Shown: one piece after another, positions 6,519-6,738 of the stretch
Position numbering within the stretch: the first letter of the stretch is position 1
How the letters are laid out: each line of letters opens with the position of its first letter
From: Pseudomonadota bacterium
Lineage (GTDB): Bacteria; Pseudomonadota; Alphaproteobacteria; Rhizobiales; Xanthobacteraceae
DNA: 6,738 bases
Assembly: GCA_021779635.1 (NCBI GenBank)
Contig: JAJYAH010000391.1
Span: 1-6,738, forward strand
Direction: 5' to 3'
Program-made: the position numbers and the translations under genes
The notes under the pieces: model-generated
The model's database searches: none
What the model saw: the letters and a program-made list of their open reading frames with translations, nothing else
What the model was told of the DNA's origin: nothing

Positions 6519-6524
6519 CCTCCT
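6519..6524 (-). promoter_or_regulatory. Consensus ribosome binding site of the Spy-like gene
   Basis: A perfect minus-strand AGGAGG lies 5 nt upstream of the ATG at 6513-6511. It is the strongest ribosome site in the window and suggests high expression when the gene is transcribed. Confidence 0.9.
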
Positions 6525-6532
6525 ATGCGTTG

Positions 6533-6561
6533 ACCTAAGTAATCTTTCCGCTTGCTGCCAA
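6533..6561 (-). promoter_or_regulatory. Candidate sigma-70-type promoter of the Spy-like gene
   Basis: On the minus strand TTGGCA (6561-6556, 5 of 6 to TTGACA) is followed after exactly 17 nt by TTAGGT (6538-6533, 3 of 6 to TATAAT). The start of transcription would then fall near 6526, leaving a very short leader before AGGAGG. The -10 is weak, as expected for a regulated promoter, so the call is moderate. Confidence 0.4.
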
Positions 6562-6569
6562 TTGGCAGC
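6554..6569. promoter_or_regulatory. 16-bp perfect palindrome overlapping the -35, likely operator
   Basis: GCTGCCAATTGGCAGC is identical to its own reverse complement, has no spacer, and ends 41 bases before the Spy-like start codon. The candidate -35 TTGGCA lies inside it, so a dimeric regulator bound here would control RNA polymerase access. I cannot name the regulator; it does not match the usual MerR/CueR or CpxR layout that I know. Confidence 0.55.
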
Positions 6570-6622
6570 GGACGTAGCAGGCGCTTTTCTTGCCAAACTT
6601 CCCGATTCATCCGGAATGAGCA

Positions 6623-6636
6623 TTGATCTGCGTCAA
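6623..6636. promoter_or_regulatory. FNR/FixK-type anaerobox TTGAT-N4-GTCAA
   Basis: TTGATCTGCGTCAA matches the alphaproteobacterial FixK/FnrL/Anr consensus TTGAT-N4-(A/G)TCAA. Its centre is near 6629.5, about 78 bases before the plus-strand ATG at 6708 and about 116 bases before the minus-strand Spy-like start. With a class II geometry (-40.5) the start of transcription would fall near 6670 on the plus strand or near 6589 on the minus strand. No clear -10 sequence supports either direction. Confidence 0.65.
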
Positions 6637-6681
6637 CGGTGCGTCGAAGCAGGAAAGCGCGGAACGGAACTCAACAGAGCC

Positions 6682-6693
6682 GGGTCGCGACCC
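6682..6693. repeat. 12-bp perfect palindrome GGGTCGCGACCC
   Basis: GGGTCGCGACCC equals its own reverse complement and lies between the FNR/FixK-type box and the possible plus-strand start at 6708. It would fall in the 5' leader of a FixK-driven plus-strand transcript. It may be an operator, a leader hairpin or a chance GC-rich palindrome. Confidence 0.3.
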
Positions 6694-6707
6694 CGATATT
6701 CCGGGAC

Positions 6708-6738
6708 ATGACAGCGATGCTCGTCAAAGAAGGCGCGA
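6708..6738 (+). CDS. Possible start of a plus-strand gene leaving the window
   Basis: An ATG at 6708 opens a plus-strand frame of ten codons (MTAMLVKEGA) that continues past the right edge; a second ATG at 6717 is in the same frame. GGGA at 6703-6706 is too close to the first ATG but about 10 nt from the second. The FNR/FixK-type box 78 bases upstream would be well placed for such a divergent gene. Too short to identify. Confidence 0.3.
   Translation, partial: MTAMLVKEGA

Noticed and set aside
6316..6711. His-rich plus-strand ORF resembling a metal-binding protein
   Set aside because: The His run is the antisense reading of the Met/Gly-rich segment of the Spy-like gene (ATG read as CAT) and has no ribosome site.

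Overview
The window looks like a chromosomal segment of a GC-rich alphaproteobacterium, most likely of the Rhizobiales (Bradyrhizobium/Rhodopseudomonas-like). This is inferred from three things: the strong G/C third-position bias, an Anr/FixK-type box (TTGAT-N4-GTCAA) near the right end, and a textbook CtrA-type site (TTAA-N7-TTAAC, whose reverse strand reads TTAACCAT) in the large intergenic region. No species can be named from the sequence alone. All convincing genes lie on the minus strand, so the biological order runs from high to low coordinates. No RNA genes, insertion sequences or CRISPR arrays were seen.

Right end (about 6514-6738): a regulatory region with an FNR/FixK-like box, a 12-bp palindrome, a 16-bp perfect palindrome overlapping a candidate -35 element, and possibly the first ten codons of a plus-strand gene that leaves the window. 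Next, at 5980-6513, is a small exported Met-rich protein of the Spy/CpxP (LTXXQ) family. After a strong inverted repeat (5922-5960) comes a SAM-dependent O-methyltransferase of the hydroxyneurosporene/plant-OMT-like family (4815-5861), followed by a good intrinsic terminator (4695-4740).

Centre (4249-4814): a 566-bp non-coding stretch that must hold the promoter of the next operon. It contains the CtrA-like site, a 13-bp palindrome beside an A/T-rich patch, and one doubtful 33-codon ORF.

Left two thirds (1-4248): the conserved three-gene stress module prkA-yeaH-spoVR. PrkA is a P-loop AAA+/serine kinase-like protein. YeaH (DUF444) is a von Willebrand A-like protein with an intact MIDAS motif. 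SpoVR/YcgB is cut by the window edge after 339 residues. The genes are tightly packed (19-nt gap, then a 4-nt ATGA overlap), which implies one transcript and probably stoichiometric coupling. In enterobacteria the homologues yeaG-yeaH and ycgB belong to the stationary-phase/nitrogen-starvation response, but the molecular job of the module is still poorly defined. It is the most biologically interesting system here. It is not a new family set, but its wiring in this window (long leader, CtrA-like site) may be worth following up.
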